Part shown: positions 53,301 to 62,675 of the stretch, one piece after another
How positions within the stretch are numbered: position 1 is the stretch's first letter
Layout of the letters: each line of letters opens with the position of its first letter
Source: Hydrogenophaga sp. Root209
Lineage (GTDB): Bacteria > Pseudomonadota > Gammaproteobacteria > Burkholderiales > Burkholderiaceae_C
Length of the DNA: 64,000 nucleotides
NCBI RefSeq assembly: GCF_001428625.1
Contig: NZ_LMIE01000034.1
Location: 112,187 to 176,186, forward strand
Reading direction: 5' to 3'
Translations under genes and position numbers: made by a program
The notes under the pieces: model-generated
The model's input: only the letters and a program-made list of their open reading frames with translations
Databases searched by the model: none
Told to the model about the DNA's origin: nothing

Positions 53301-53885
53301 CTACGGCACGCCAATATCACGTTCACAACTACAGCCCAGCCTGGCTGGCGGGTTGCTCCACCCGGAGAACGCCGATCTGACCGCACTCGAAAACTCTTCG
53401 TCGTTTGGCGACACGAGAATGCGTAGCGGCAAATGCAGCTCGCGACAAACTAACTCCGCATGAGTACGTTCCTTGGCAAGAAACGTCTCAAGCCACCCCC
53501 CCTCACGTTGCAGGCTATCTCGACTACTCACACGGTTTGCGATCTCCTGTGGATCGGCCTCGAGCAATACCACAGCGCTGAGATTCAACGACTTGAAGAC
53601 ATTCAGCCCGAGGGGCAAAAACTCATCACTCTGGCTTAGAAGAACAAAGTGCCCATCGAGCAGAAGCGCGGTCTTGTTCGCATTGTGCCGAGCGACAGCT
53701 GCTGCGAGCGCCACTTGGTTCTCGTCAACGTCTGACACGCGTTTGTCGATATTCCAGTCATGCAAGGCTCGCTCTTCCCTGATTAATTTGCTTGCCGACG
53801 TGTGGATCAGCCCGATGCCTGCAGGTAAGCGATTTGCCAGATAGGTCTTTCCAACACCATGGATGCCAGCGACAAAGATGTTCAC
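53301..53885 (-). CDS. P-loop nucleoside/nucleotide kinase-like protein, 194 aa
   Basis: A P-loop NTPase of adenylate-kinase-like size. Walker A is AGIHGVGKTYLANRL (GxxGxGKT at about 7-14). LLLDGHFVLLSQSDEFLPLG probably contains the Walker B-type Asp. VVLLEADPQEIANRVSSRDS resembles the lid region of small-molecule kinases. The start overlaps the stop of the ASCH gene by 4 bp (ATGA-like coupling). It is the last member of the three-gene module; a kinase acting on a nucleotide or RNA end is possible. Confidence 0.7.
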   Translation of the reverse strand: MNIFVAGIHGVGKTYLANRLPAGIGLIHTSASKLIREERALHDWNIDKRVSDVDENQVALAAAVARHNANKTALLLDGHFVLLSQSDEFLPLGLNVFKSLNLSAVVLLEADPQEIANRVSSRDSLQREGGWLETFLAKERTHAELVCRELHLPLRILVSPNDEEFSSAVRSAFSGWSNPPARLGCSCERDIGVP

Positions 53886-54349
53886 AGCGGTACTCCAGAC
53901 GGAAACATCGCAGCCATCACACGCGGAAAATCCTGCGGACTGAGATACAAGAAGCCTTGGGGCGGCGTGAAGTTTGGAAATATTTCCTTCGGGTCTACAA
54001 AGACCTCTGCCGGCGTCACCCTTCCCAGCATGACGCCGTAGGCTAGTTTCTTCTTGCCGATGTATTCCTGCAGCTCGTCGTAGCTAACTCCTCCGCCGTG
54101 GGCTTGCGCCACTCCCCAAAGCTCCTCGAAGTCACACTCCTTGATCTCTGTAATCAGAGCAATGCCGGTTAAGCGCTGAACAGGGGAAGACGAATAAATA
54201 ACCATCACGCCAACATCGTTGGAAGGCCAACTGCGGCGCAGCTCGACGGTCTTCGTGCCGGCAAGGATCAGATCCGCATACTTCGGCTTGATCGAAAGCA
54301 GGACAGCTCTACCGGTCGGCTGCTGCGAGGATTCTGGAAAAAGACTCAT
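53882..54349 (-). CDS. ASCH-domain (PUA-like) protein, 155 aa
   Basis: The N-terminal LLSIKPKYADLILAGTKTVE, then ELRRSWPSNDVGVMVIYSSS, is the hallmark of ASCH/PUA-like domains, which bind RNA or modified nucleotides. ALITEIKECDFEELWGVAQA follows, and the C-terminal FTPPQGFLYLSPQDFPRVM is typical of the same family. The gene begins inside the end of the PIN fusion gene (41-bp overlap) and ends over the kinase start, so all three are translated from one message. Confidence 0.85.
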   Translation of the reverse strand: MSLFPESSQQPTGRAVLLSIKPKYADLILAGTKTVELRRSWPSNDVGVMVIYSSSPVQRLTGIALITEIKECDFEELWGVAQAHGGGVSYDELQEYIGKKKLAYGVMLGRVTPAEVFVDPKEIFPNFTPPQGFLYLSPQDFPRVMAAMFPSGVPL

Positions 54350-55790
54350 CGGAAATTCGTGTGATTGACTGGATATTGCCTCTGACGACGCGCAGCGGCC
54401 TCAGGAGCTGTTGAAACGTCACAGGATTATCAAAGTGCTCGATGAGCCTGAACAGCATGACTTTGGTCTCGTCCCCGGTCATCGCCGCGATCTGCGCGTC
54501 GGTGTATACCGTGCGACGGCTTACAAGCCGCGCAATTTCGTCTGCTCGCCCCATCCACTCGTAGCGCTCGACCACGCCGAGCGTGGTGATGGCCTTCTGG
54601 TCATGACTTCTGTAGAACAGTACGACGTCTCCGGGTTGTGGCAGCTTGCTCAGCGAATTGGAGAGATAGGCAAGTTTGATGGCGTTGCCCACATGCCGCT
54701 GTGGATGTCCGGCCGGCAGCGCTTGGCCGGGCCTGGTGCAGTCGGGGAAGAGAATGCTGTGAAACTCCGGCACGATCGGGACGATGAACTTCTGGACATC
54801 CATACCTCCGATGTAGTGCGGGTAGTAGCGCCTGACGTACTCGAACGCATTCATTTGCAGCGCGGGTGGCTGTACGGGATGCTCCTTGACAAACACGGCA
54901 TCGCCCTGATACTCGCCCGCCACTCGGAAGCCGAAATCTTCGATCAGGTTGGTCAGATGATCTTGTTGGCGCGCGTTGGCATGCAAGAAAATGTGCTCGC
55001 ATCGGTGGTTCGTGCCGAACCGAAATGCCGCGCGCAAAAACAGTTCACCGACCTTCCGACCTCGGACTGCGTCACCAACCTTGAAGGTGCATAGCTTCAG
55101 AGCCGCTCCATCCAGCCTATGGCCGTCGTCAGTGATCTGCTCGTCGGTCTGCACGTCAAATATGCAGATGGCATGGATCTCGCCGTCTCCTGGTTCCCGG
55201 TAGACCCAGGCGCGGCGGCCGGCCATGGCGATGCGCCGAAACCATTGGTCGAATCCGGCGTAGTCGTTGCGGATACTAGAAAAGAAGCCGCTTGCGAGCT
55301 GCGGGGTCAAGGTGTGCAGCTGCACTTCCTCAATGTTCGGAAGTGTGATCGTCCCGGGCTCATGCAGGCGCTTGAGCCAGTCGTGTGCCGACTGGATGAA
55401 ATAGATGCGATCGTGCAGGTTTCGCGCTCGCGCTTTGCGGTGCAGTCCCTGGTCCTCAGTAACGAGCGCATGAGCCGCGTTCTGATCCAGCGCCCACAGA
55501 ATCCTGTTGTCGCACGCGTCATTGGCGGACGTGCCAGGTGTGTTCCATGGGCATGGGTTGTGCTCTTGCAGAAGGGTGTATTGAGGCAACCGTGCGAGCG
55601 TGCGGTTACGGCGGTCCACATTGCTATCCCGCTCGATATCTTCGACTGACGCGGGGTGGTAGAGGAGTTGATGCCCATGCGCGTTGCAGAGTCGAACAAA
55701 GTCAGTGAGACTAGGCTGCAGCACTGCCATCGAGTCCTGCAACGGGATCAGGATGTTCGTATCAAGAAGGAAGCGAAGACGAATGGGCAC
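54309..55790 (-). CDS. PIN-GNAT-PUA three-domain protein, 493 aa
   Basis: Residues 1 to about 140 are a PIN ribonuclease-like domain: RFLLDTNILIPLQDS (D10), D94 (DNRILWALDQNAAH) and D113 (LVTEDQGLHRKA). Residues about 165-305 are a GNAT acetyltransferase-like domain with the CoA-binding loop VGDAVRGRKVGELFLRAAFR and a C-terminal FLHANARQQDHLTNLIEDFG, FRVAGEYQGDAVFVKEH. Residues about 310-490 contain a PUA/EVE-like domain: KLPQPGDVVLFYRSHDQKA, TTLGVVERYEW. The combination of RNase, acetyltransferase and PUA-type binder in one chain is unusual and suggests a toxin-like or RNA-modifying defence role. It is first of a three-gene overlapping set. Confidence 0.8.
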   Translation of the reverse strand: MPIRLRFLLDTNILIPLQDSMAVLQPSLTDFVRLCNAHGHQLLYHPASVEDIERDSNVDRRNRTLARLPQYTLLQEHNPCPWNTPGTSANDACDNRILWALDQNAAHALVTEDQGLHRKARARNLHDRIYFIQSAHDWLKRLHEPGTITLPNIEEVQLHTLTPQLASGFFSSIRNDYAGFDQWFRRIAMAGRRAWVYREPGDGEIHAICIFDVQTDEQITDDGHRLDGAALKLCTFKVGDAVRGRKVGELFLRAAFRFGTNHRCEHIFLHANARQQDHLTNLIEDFGFRVAGEYQGDAVFVKEHPVQPPALQMNAFEYVRRYYPHYIGGMDVQKFIVPIVPEFHSILFPDCTRPGQALPAGHPQRHVGNAIKLAYLSNSLSKLPQPGDVVLFYRSHDQKAITTLGVVERYEWMGRADEIARLVSRRTVYTDAQIAAMTGDETKVMLFRLIEHFDNPVTFQQLLRPLRVVRGNIQSITRISDESFSRILAAADR

Positions 55791-56170
55791 GCAGAGATCC
55801 CTCAGTGTGGCTCTTATTGGTCATGCCCACGACCCACTTCATGGTAGAGCTCATCGTCCGCATGGGTTCTATTGCGGACCGCAGCGCAATTATGACGGCA
55901 TCGTAAGCCAACTCGTACTTGACTGGCGTTGCTTGGCCACTCGGTAGCGTGACAGCGTGCAGAAAAGCATAAGGTCCTTCATTGCGCTTCAAACGCTATA
56001 CAAGAACCTAGCCTATACGAGCGCGTTCTCGACGTTCGAGACAGCGGGACATCTCTTCAGAGACCCATTTTCTGACGAGGACTCCCCGGACACTCGGTCC
56101 CGCCGTCGCTTCGCCGATATGCAATCTTCCACTCCATTGCCAAGTGTACGAGCGATCAAAATCAACGCGG
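55791..56170. other. Gene-poor stretch between the PIN fusion gene and the metalloprotease gene
   Basis: About 380 bp. A 76-codon minus-strand frame from a TTG at 55992 to 55762 overlaps the PIN gene start by 29 bp; its product has no family likeness and I do not call it a gene. Promoter signals for the PIN-GNAT-PUA operon should be here, but I could not pick one. Confidence 0.4.
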
Positions 56171-57280
56171 TCAAAGCTTGAACGCCCGTAGCGATGCGCG
56201 CTCAACCGCCGTCAGGTTCGGATGCGCTTTCAGGATGTTCTCGATGAGCGCATTTTGAGTTTGGATCCGCTTCGTAGCGTTCTCCCGCGGATACGCCCTC
56301 GCGATTGCATCTTGATCTCCCTTGGATGGCTCAGAGTTCATCGTAGGGTCGTAGCAGCTGCCAGGAGGTTTTTTGAAATCCTCCTCTCTCAAGTGGTAGC
56401 GCATCACACTATCCATGTCTGGATCGTTCGAGAACTCGTAGCTGACATCTTTGGCATCCAAGCCCATCATGTAGAAGTTGCCAGCAGTGGTCACGCGTGA
56501 CACTTGAAGCATTCGAAGGTTGGTGATCACCTTGTCTTCTTTCCAATCGTACTCACGCATGATGGCTTCGATATTGAACTGCGGGTAGCAATCAACAGCA
56601 GGATGCTGATGCTCGTGCGCTAGACCGATGGCGTGGCCAAACTCATGGATAACGATCGACTTGAACTTTTCTCCTTCAATCGGATAGCGCCCTGTATCCA
56701 AGTCTTGGAGGCCCATGGTGACAGCGTTCTTACGGTCACTCAGCAGCGCCTGGTTGCCAATCAGGGAGAAGTACCCCTTCTGGCGAAACGAGATCCGGAT
56801 CTGGGCGCCATCGTTGTAGTCACAAAAGTTGAAACCCGGTGCCTTCCCAAAGTCAAAGTAGATCGAGCCATACTTCGACCATTGGCTGGCGATTTGCTCA
56901 ATTCTCCGTTTGGCAGCTTCACCGCCCCCTGAATGAAAGCAAACCTTCAGCGTGATCCCGACTTTCCACTTCTCGCTTGGTAGAAAAACGGAGTAAGGGA
57001 CACTGCCTCTCGCAACCAGCTGTGCCATGAACGAAGGTTTTGACGACTTCTCAGGAAACAGAACCTGGAATGCCTGCTGTCTCTCACGCGCCTGTATGAG
57101 CTGCCTAGCCAGCGCTGGAGGAATGGGGGTGGCCTGAACCATCGGATCCTGGATCGCGGGAAGAGCTTCGCTTAACAGCTGCCGCTCGGTATCTAGACCC
57201 ACCAGGTCGTGCGCCACAGCCTTGCCCGACACAGCAAGAAGCGCCGCTGCCATCGGAACTATGAGCACTGTGGAGTTCAT
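56171..57280 (-). CDS. Exported metzincin metalloprotease, astacin-like zinc motif, 369 aa
   Basis: A signal peptide is visible (STVLIVPMAAALLAVSGKAV, cut near AHD). The zinc-binding motif HEFGHAIGLAHEHQHP (H212, E213, H216, H222) is HExxHxxGxxHE of astacins. A Met-turn SVMRYHL lies near residue 287. Before the motif lies an astacin-like domain part, ISFRQKGYFSLIGNQALLSD. The C-terminus ends with AHPNLTAVERASLRAFKL. It starts 7 bp after the stop of the exported protein gene and so forms an operon with it. It probably digests proteins outside the cytoplasm. Confidence 0.88.
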   Translation of the reverse strand: MNSTVLIVPMAAALLAVSGKAVAHDLVGLDTERQLLSEALPAIQDPMVQATPIPPALARQLIQARERQQAFQVLFPEKSSKPSFMAQLVARGSVPYSVFLPSEKWKVGITLKVCFHSGGGEAAKRRIEQIASQWSKYGSIYFDFGKAPGFNFCDYNDGAQIRISFRQKGYFSLIGNQALLSDRKNAVTMGLQDLDTGRYPIEGEKFKSIVIHEFGHAIGLAHEHQHPAVDCYPQFNIEAIMREYDWKEDKVITNLRMLQVSRVTTAGNFYMMGLDAKDVSYEFSNDPDMDSVMRYHLREEDFKKPPGSCYDPTMNSEPSKGDQDAIARAYPRENATKRIQTQNALIENILKAHPNLTAVERASLRAFKL

Positions 57281-57287
57281 GACCGCT

Positions 57288-58823
57288 TCAGTCCAACTCG
57301 GGGAACGGTGCGGAGGCCCCTGCGGTTCTCGCGGCCGCATTGGCATCGATCTTTGCCTGTACCAGCTGCATCTCAATGAGCTTCCGACTTGAAAGCGTTC
57401 CTCCGCTCGCCTCCTGCAGAGCCGCATCGATCTGAGAGACTTTCAACAACGCCAGTTGATACTTTTGACGAGCATCGCGGTCCGAAGCCACCGCCTCAGC
57501 ACTCAGTTCGTCGCGCCGCATCGGATTGAATCTGTCATTCAAAGCCGTCTTGAGCTTGTCTTTGTCCTCTGAGAATGCGGATGCCACCGACTTTAGGAAG
57601 GCAGACGCCTCGGAGGTTTCAACGACAGTGGCCGCGGCGTAGAAGCCACCTACGGTTGTGCCAGCATTGTCACCAGGCAGCTTGCAGGATTCGTACTCTC
57701 GTACGTCTCCTTTGGCCTCGTTTTTCAAAGCACCTTTAGAACAATTCTTCTGGAAGAAGGCCGTTGCCCAAACGAGATCCGAAGCCTTCTGGGCGTCCAC
57801 CGCCGCCTTGTCTGCATCCAGCTTGGCCGTCCATAAAGGGATCGGGCACCGAGGATCTGAAAACTTGCCCGCGTCTGCTTTTACGCTCTTAGGATCGCTC
57901 GACGACTTGTTCGCAGCCTTGACCTCTTCGCAAAGCGTTCTCACTGCGTCCGTGTACTTTGTGTGAGTCTCGATAGGCTTTTTGACGAGTGGATCGGCAG
58001 TTGCTTGCTTCTTGAGAATCGAGTTCGCCTCAACGTAGCTGGCTATAGAAGTCTTGCGTGCCGCGACAGCTTCCTTGGTCAAGTCGGTTTCAGGGAGCTT
58101 GGGTAACCGAGCTGGTATCGGCCAGTCGGGGCGACTTGGTAGAGCAATTTGCAAGCCATCCGGCGGAACTCTTGCATATGCCGTGCCCGTATCAATGTTC
58201 TTGAACGCGAACGTCATGGCTCCAAAGGATGTACCTGACTCCTCGGCGTTCAGCGATACCGCCACAACATAGTCCTTGTCTTGCTTTCGGAACCAGCTGT
58301 GTCCCTCGGCGAGTGATTTCCCAATGTAGATGAACTGTGGGGTCGCCTTCAGACCATTGTTTGAAAGATGTTCCAACTCCACTTCCATGTAGAAATTGGG
58401 AACCGTACTGATTCCCATGGGGTTGTCTTTGAAGGCCAACTTTTTCATCCACTCAGGGTTGCTCGGAGAGCCTGTACCCGTCATCAGCAGAACGATGCAT
58501 TGCATCTTTGGGTTCGACCCGAGCATCACTTTCCCGCCCACCACGTAGTAGTCGACTACTGCGCTCTCCCCCGAGAGTGTGGTGACCTTGTCTTTGGCTG
58601 CAGCGGTCAATGCGCTAGCAGCAATGTCGACCCCTTTGGAGATCACCTGCTGCAGGATCAACCCCGCTGCCACTGCCATATCCGTCGGGGTTTCTGGGGG
58701 CTTGGCTGGTCCAGTGACAGGGCATTTCTCTACTATATGCACTCGGAGCGACTGCGCGCTCACTGCTGTGGAAAGCGCCAGGCAACACATCAAAAACGCG
58801 ATGCGCACAAGAGTCTTCAGCAT
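57288..58823 (-). CDS. Unknown exported protein, 511 aa
   Basis: I do not recognise this protein. It has a signal peptide (LKTLVRIAFLMCCLALSTAV, cut near SAQ) and a GGAGGGAAGAAA leader upstream of the ATG at 58823; the frame runs on upstream to 58973 without family content. The first third is mixed beta (VVDYYVVGGKVMLGSNPKM, FYMEVELEHLSNNGL), the rest is helical and charged (KLDADKAAVDAQKASDLVWA, RQKYQLALLKVSQIDAALQE), suggesting a coiled coil. It sits directly before the metzincin gene and may be its partner or substrate. Confidence 0.65.
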   Translation of the reverse strand: MLKTLVRIAFLMCCLALSTAVSAQSLRVHIVEKCPVTGPAKPPETPTDMAVAAGLILQQVISKGVDIAASALTAAAKDKVTTLSGESAVVDYYVVGGKVMLGSNPKMQCIVLLMTGTGSPSNPEWMKKLAFKDNPMGISTVPNFYMEVELEHLSNNGLKATPQFIYIGKSLAEGHSWFRKQDKDYVVAVSLNAEESGTSFGAMTFAFKNIDTGTAYARVPPDGLQIALPSRPDWPIPARLPKLPETDLTKEAVAARKTSIASYVEANSILKKQATADPLVKKPIETHTKYTDAVRTLCEEVKAANKSSSDPKSVKADAGKFSDPRCPIPLWTAKLDADKAAVDAQKASDLVWATAFFQKNCSKGALKNEAKGDVREYESCKLPGDNAGTTVGGFYAAATVVETSEASAFLKSVASAFSEDKDKLKTALNDRFNPMRRDELSAEAVASDRDARQKYQLALLKVSQIDAALQEASGGTLSSRKLIEMQLVQAKIDANAAARTAGASAPFPELD

Positions 58824-59012
58824 TTTCTTCCCTCCATTGATGACGCATTTTTTAACCGTTCTTCCGGCACGCGAGGTCTGGTCCACGCCGAGCCCGCTCC
58901 GCATCAAGATGCCTATCTCAATGTCTATGCACTCGGCTAAAAGCGTAGCCGCCGCTGGTGAATCTTTGGTCACCTGAGAAGGCAGCTATTTGGGCCGGAT
59001 GCCCGCCGGCCT

Positions 59013-60419
59013 CTACAACATGAGCTCAGCAATCAGGGCCTTGAGGTCGGGCAGGTTACCGATGCGTTGATTAAGTGGCGCGGATGGTGAAGGCTGTTGA
59101 GAACTGCCCGTCTTGCGCAGCGCTTGTCGCACGTCCATGGGCCGCAGCACACGACCGCGGGCTTTGGCGATGCCCGAAAGGCACGCAATTGCTCCTGCGA
59201 CGATGGGGGACGCGCTCGACGTACCGCTGAATGTGCTGCTGTACCAGTAGTCCTCGTCATACGGATCTGACGCGTCCTTGTAGTCGTCGCCATAACCGCA
59301 GGTTACGACACTACGCCCCCATCCTTGACAATCAACGCGGGCCCCGAAATTCGAGAAGCTGAGTCGCGAACGTGGCGGGCCATGCTTGCCGCCAGCCGGA
59401 GCACCTGCGCCCACCAGGATCGCTCCCGAGTCCTCGGAACCGTCGAGAGGGTTCTTCCAGCCTTTGGGAAAGCTTGGGTGGGGACTGTCGTAGAGCGGTG
59501 CATCGAAGTCTTGCCCGCCATTCCCTGCGGCCTCCACGACGATGATGCCGCGTGCGGCCGCGATACGAATTTCCACCAAGTCGTCCGGCCACCACTCCAC
59601 TGCGATGTAGCCGTCCTGGTCAGCGCGCATCTGGTATCCGTGCAGCGGGCCAGGTCGATGCATCTCGAGGAGCAACACGTCGCCCGCCATCAGCTTTTCA
59701 GCCGCCGCGGCGATGGCCCGGGCTGAGCCCAGCGAACCGTGGGAGACGCCAGAAAGCCGGGCACTGGGTGAGATGCCGGATACCCCATACGCGTCCGCAT
59801 CGCCGCCGATCTGTCCAAGCACCGCGGTCCCATGGTCGCGCCATGCGACTTCGGGGTATTGCGTGCCTGCCAGCAAACCACCGGAACTCACCAACAGGTC
59901 GCTGTGGGTGAAACGCCAACCTCCCTCGATGTCGATGACGTGGACACCTTCGCCCCTACCGCCCGGCTTCTGCCAGGCAACATGAGCGCCAATGCCATCA
60001 GGCGCCGGTCCGACATAGCCCTGGCGTTTGGTGAAATCGGTAGGCCGTTCGCCGGGCAAGCCGAGCGCCAGAGCCTCATCGAGTGGCGACCACGGTGCTA
60101 GGGGATTCTCAACACCCGGTTTCCAATAGATTGCAACTACGCCCGGGAGGGAAGCGGCCTCCTCCATTGCCGAGTCAGGTGTGCGTCCTTGAACTGTGCC
60201 GCTGAAGAACGGGGCTCTGGCTGAGCGCAACTCTGCAAGCTCCGCCGGCTCCTGTGCACTCCGAATTCGCTCGAGGGCGAATGTCGTGCTCGGTGCTAGC
60301 GTACGTAGTTGAATGCCCAGAAGACGCCCTCCCGCCAATCTGGCTCCAATCTCCCTCCGGGCAGCCGCAACTGCGTCGGGATCGACCATGACGACAAGCT
60401 CAGGTGGCGACGCATTCAC
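59013..60419 (-). CDS. S8 family (subtilisin-like) serine protease, 468 aa
   Basis: The catalytic triad is D163 (VIDIEGGWRFTHSDL), H196 (WRDHGTAVLGQIGGDA) and Ser near residue 401 (FSGTSSASPIVAGA). The oxyanion Asn is in IVVEAAGNGGQDFD. No signal peptide is seen, so it is cytosolic or exported by another route. A region of about 125 residues precedes the protease domain (LVVMVDPDAVAAARREIGAR) and may control it. A GGAG sequence lies about 11 bp before the ATG. It is separated from the exported protein gene by 190 bp and shares its direction. Confidence 0.9.
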   Translation of the reverse strand: MNASPPELVVMVDPDAVAAARREIGARLAGGRLLGIQLRTLAPSTTFALERIRSAQEPAELAELRSARAPFFSGTVQGRTPDSAMEEAASLPGVVAIYWKPGVENPLAPWSPLDEALALGLPGERPTDFTKRQGYVGPAPDGIGAHVAWQKPGGRGEGVHVIDIEGGWRFTHSDLLVSSGGLLAGTQYPEVAWRDHGTAVLGQIGGDADAYGVSGISPSARLSGVSHGSLGSARAIAAAAEKLMAGDVLLLEMHRPGPLHGYQMRADQDGYIAVEWWPDDLVEIRIAAARGIIVVEAAGNGGQDFDAPLYDSPHPSFPKGWKNPLDGSEDSGAILVGAGAPAGGKHGPPRSRLSFSNFGARVDCQGWGRSVVTCGYGDDYKDASDPYDEDYWYSSTFSGTSSASPIVAGAIACLSGIAKARGRVLRPMDVRQALRKTGSSQQPSPSAPLNQRIGNLPDLKALIAELML

Positions 60420-60814
60420 TGGGATCTCCTACTGCAACTAGCGCCATTGGCGCGTGATAGTTATAGCAAGGAGGCGTGGTCAAGTCGATCCTCAAATTAG
60501 GTATGAACTTGCCCCGCCTTCACCACGCAACGCAAGAGATTCTTAACTCATTGATCTCATCGAGAAAATTGCTCAACGAAGCCAAATTCGAACTCGCAAC
60601 GTCGCGCCCATCTAAGGATGGGTAGAACTATAGTTCAGCTAGATCGCCCGGCGGCCGACCTGGCATTTGGCGTGGCCGAATCCACGCCGGAACGCAGCTG
60701 TTGCGGTGAACGGGACAGTACTCAGCGCCCTTCGCGCGGACAACTTCCTTCAGTCCGGCATGGGATGCGCGGTGCGAGGTCCGCTGATCGCACCGCAGTC
60801 GTAAGGCCGAATCC
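60420..60814. other. Intergenic region between subtilase and E1-like genes
   Basis: About 395 bp between two divergently transcribed genes. It begins with the ribosome site of the subtilase gene, followed by an AT-richer part (GATTCTTAACTCATTGATC, about 60538-60556). A plus-strand frame at 60618-60959 has no family content and overlaps the E1-like gene in another frame. No clear promoter or repeat was picked out. Confidence 0.5.
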
Positions 60815-62119
60815 ATGCACCGCCTGGCCAAGCTGGCGCTCGACGCCGGCGAGGTGTCCTCACTGGAGGACGCTTTGGCACTTTTCTCCGGCTATCGCCT
60901 GCGCATCGTGCTGGGCCATGGCTGGTCCGACAGCCTGGCCAGGCAGGCCTGCTTCTTGACGGCGGTCAACACGGCCGCGCGGGCCCTCCTCGGCGGGGTC
61001 GAAGTCTGCGGCGAGATGGACTCGGTTCTGCGCATCCCCTTGTTCGAAGGGCGCGACGCGCGCTCGGTGGCGTGCGAGTTGGGCGCCAGCATCGGTGTGC
61101 CCTAGACCAGCGACGTGCCGACGCTCGTGCTCGGCGCCTGGACAAGCTCCAGCCTCCCGCCTTTTTGCGTCAGCATGCGCTGGGACGGTTGGCGCGGCAG
61201 GGTGGCGCCGGGTGCCTTCGATGTTGTGCCCGCCGCCCTACAAGACAATCCGCTCGCCGGCGTCGCGGCCGCGGCGCTGGGCGTGAACGAAGCCTTCCTG
61301 CACATCCGCTCCGACCTGCCGGCCGCCGGCGACCGGACCGTGGGGCTGTCTCTGTGGAACCCGCTGGCCGTGACGGGCTGGCGTGCCGACGCCCACCAGG
61401 GGCCGGCACTTCAATATTTGCCGGACGCGCTGTGGCTGGTGGGCCTCGGCCATCTCGGCCAAGCCTACGCCTGGGCCTTGGGCATGCTGCCCTACGGATC
61501 GCGGCGAGCCCACCTTGTGCTCCAGGATTTCGACAAGGTCGCTGCCTCCAACTTGAGCACCTGCCTGCTGCTGGGGGCCGACGACCTGGGGAAGCCCAAG
61601 GTCCGTGTGGTGGCACGCAGGCTGGAGGCGGCCGGCTTCACCACCGCCCTGGTCGAGCGCCGTTTTGCGGCCGACCATCGCGTCCTTCTCGGCGAGCCGT
61701 CCACCGCGCTGTTCGGCGTCGACAACCTCGCGGCACGACGCGACCTGGCGTCCGCAGACTTCACCACGGTGGTCGAAGCCGGTCTTGGCAGCGGCTACCG
61801 GGACTTTCGCAACATCCGCACCCACACCTTCCCGAGTCCGCAATCTCCGGCCGCCATCTGGCCCGCGGCCGCAGGTGCGCAACCGGCGGTCGAACTGAAT
61901 GAGGCCTACCGCAAGCTCGCCGAGACGCGCAACGACCTGTGCGGCATGACCCAGCTCGCCTCCCGCGCGGTGGCGACGCCGTTCGTCGGTGCGCTCGCTG
62001 CCGCCCTGGTACTGGCCGAGGTGCTGCGACCACTTCACGGCGGGGGAACGCATGGCGTTCTTGATTTGCAGATGAGGGACCTGCGTCACCGGACAGGGGC
62101 ATCGCTCGAAACCAGGTGA
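60815..62119 (+). pseudogene. E1/ThiF-like adenylyltransferase gene interrupted by an in-frame TAG
   Basis: The frame from ATG 60815 runs MHRLAKLALDAGEVSSLEDA to GASIGVP, meets TAG at 61103-61105, and continues in the same frame TSDVPTLVLGAWTSSS to 62119. The second part holds an E1-like domain: nucleotide-binding LVGLGHLGQAYAWALGM, LQDFDKVAASNLSTCLLLGA (acidic and Asn contacts) and GVDNLAARRDLA. Without the TAG the protein would be about 434 residues. A GTG at 61115 could restart translation and give a 334-residue ThiF protein. Related E1-like proteins work with ubiquitin-like systems, but no E2 or JAB gene is adjacent. Confidence 0.75.
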
Positions 62120-62383
62120 TCGCTGATGGGCTTCATCGCTGTCACTTGAGAGCGGGCCCGTCGATACTCGCAAATTCACAGCTTGCCACGAAGGCAACCG
62201 ACGACGGACTAATCTGAAAAGATATCGCGCAAGCACTGCACTTGAACCAACTGCTACTTTGGCAGGCGCTTGTTGAAAGGGCGATCGGCGGTGGCTTTTT
62301 GACCACGACCTTCCTGCTCGACCGCCGCAGATTAAGCCGCTAATCCTGCAGCGCCATTTCCGCCCGTCTGCGATTCCTGAACT

Positions 62384-62675
62384 TTAGTTCAGCTGGTCGC
62401 CGTATCTCAGTTCCTTGTTCAGGAAAGTGTAGATTTTCATTGCCCAGCGATGTCCGGACTTAATCTTCCCCGCATCCTTGAAAATCTTCTGCACAGCCGA
62501 AGCGCTGGAGGTAGGAAGGATGCTCAGCACTCTCTGCTTGAACTGGGTTTGAGCGGACCTTAAGGGTGCGTCATCTAGGTGGTGGTAGATGTGTCCAATA
62601 TGCAGACCCACCTCAAGCACATTGCTCTCCTTGAGGCCGAGCAACGAACTTGATCTGCGCAGCCTTGTCTGAACC
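62384..62675 (-). pseudogene. 3' remnant of an unknown gene cut by IS66
   Basis: The minus frame reads VQTRLRRSSSLLGLKESNV, LEVGLHIGHIYHHLDDAPLR and FKDAGKIKSGHRWAMKIYTF to a stop at 62384. It is open up to the IS66 end at 62676 with no start of its own except weak TTG/GTG codons, so it looks like the tail of a gene broken by the insertion. I do not recognise the family. About 265 bp to its left, to the E1-like gene, hold no gene. Confidence 0.6.

Noticed and set aside
60618-60959. A 113-codon plus-strand frame before the E1-like gene
   Set aside because: It overlaps the E1-like start in another frame, is rich in Arg, Ser, Trp and Ala, and has no family likeness.
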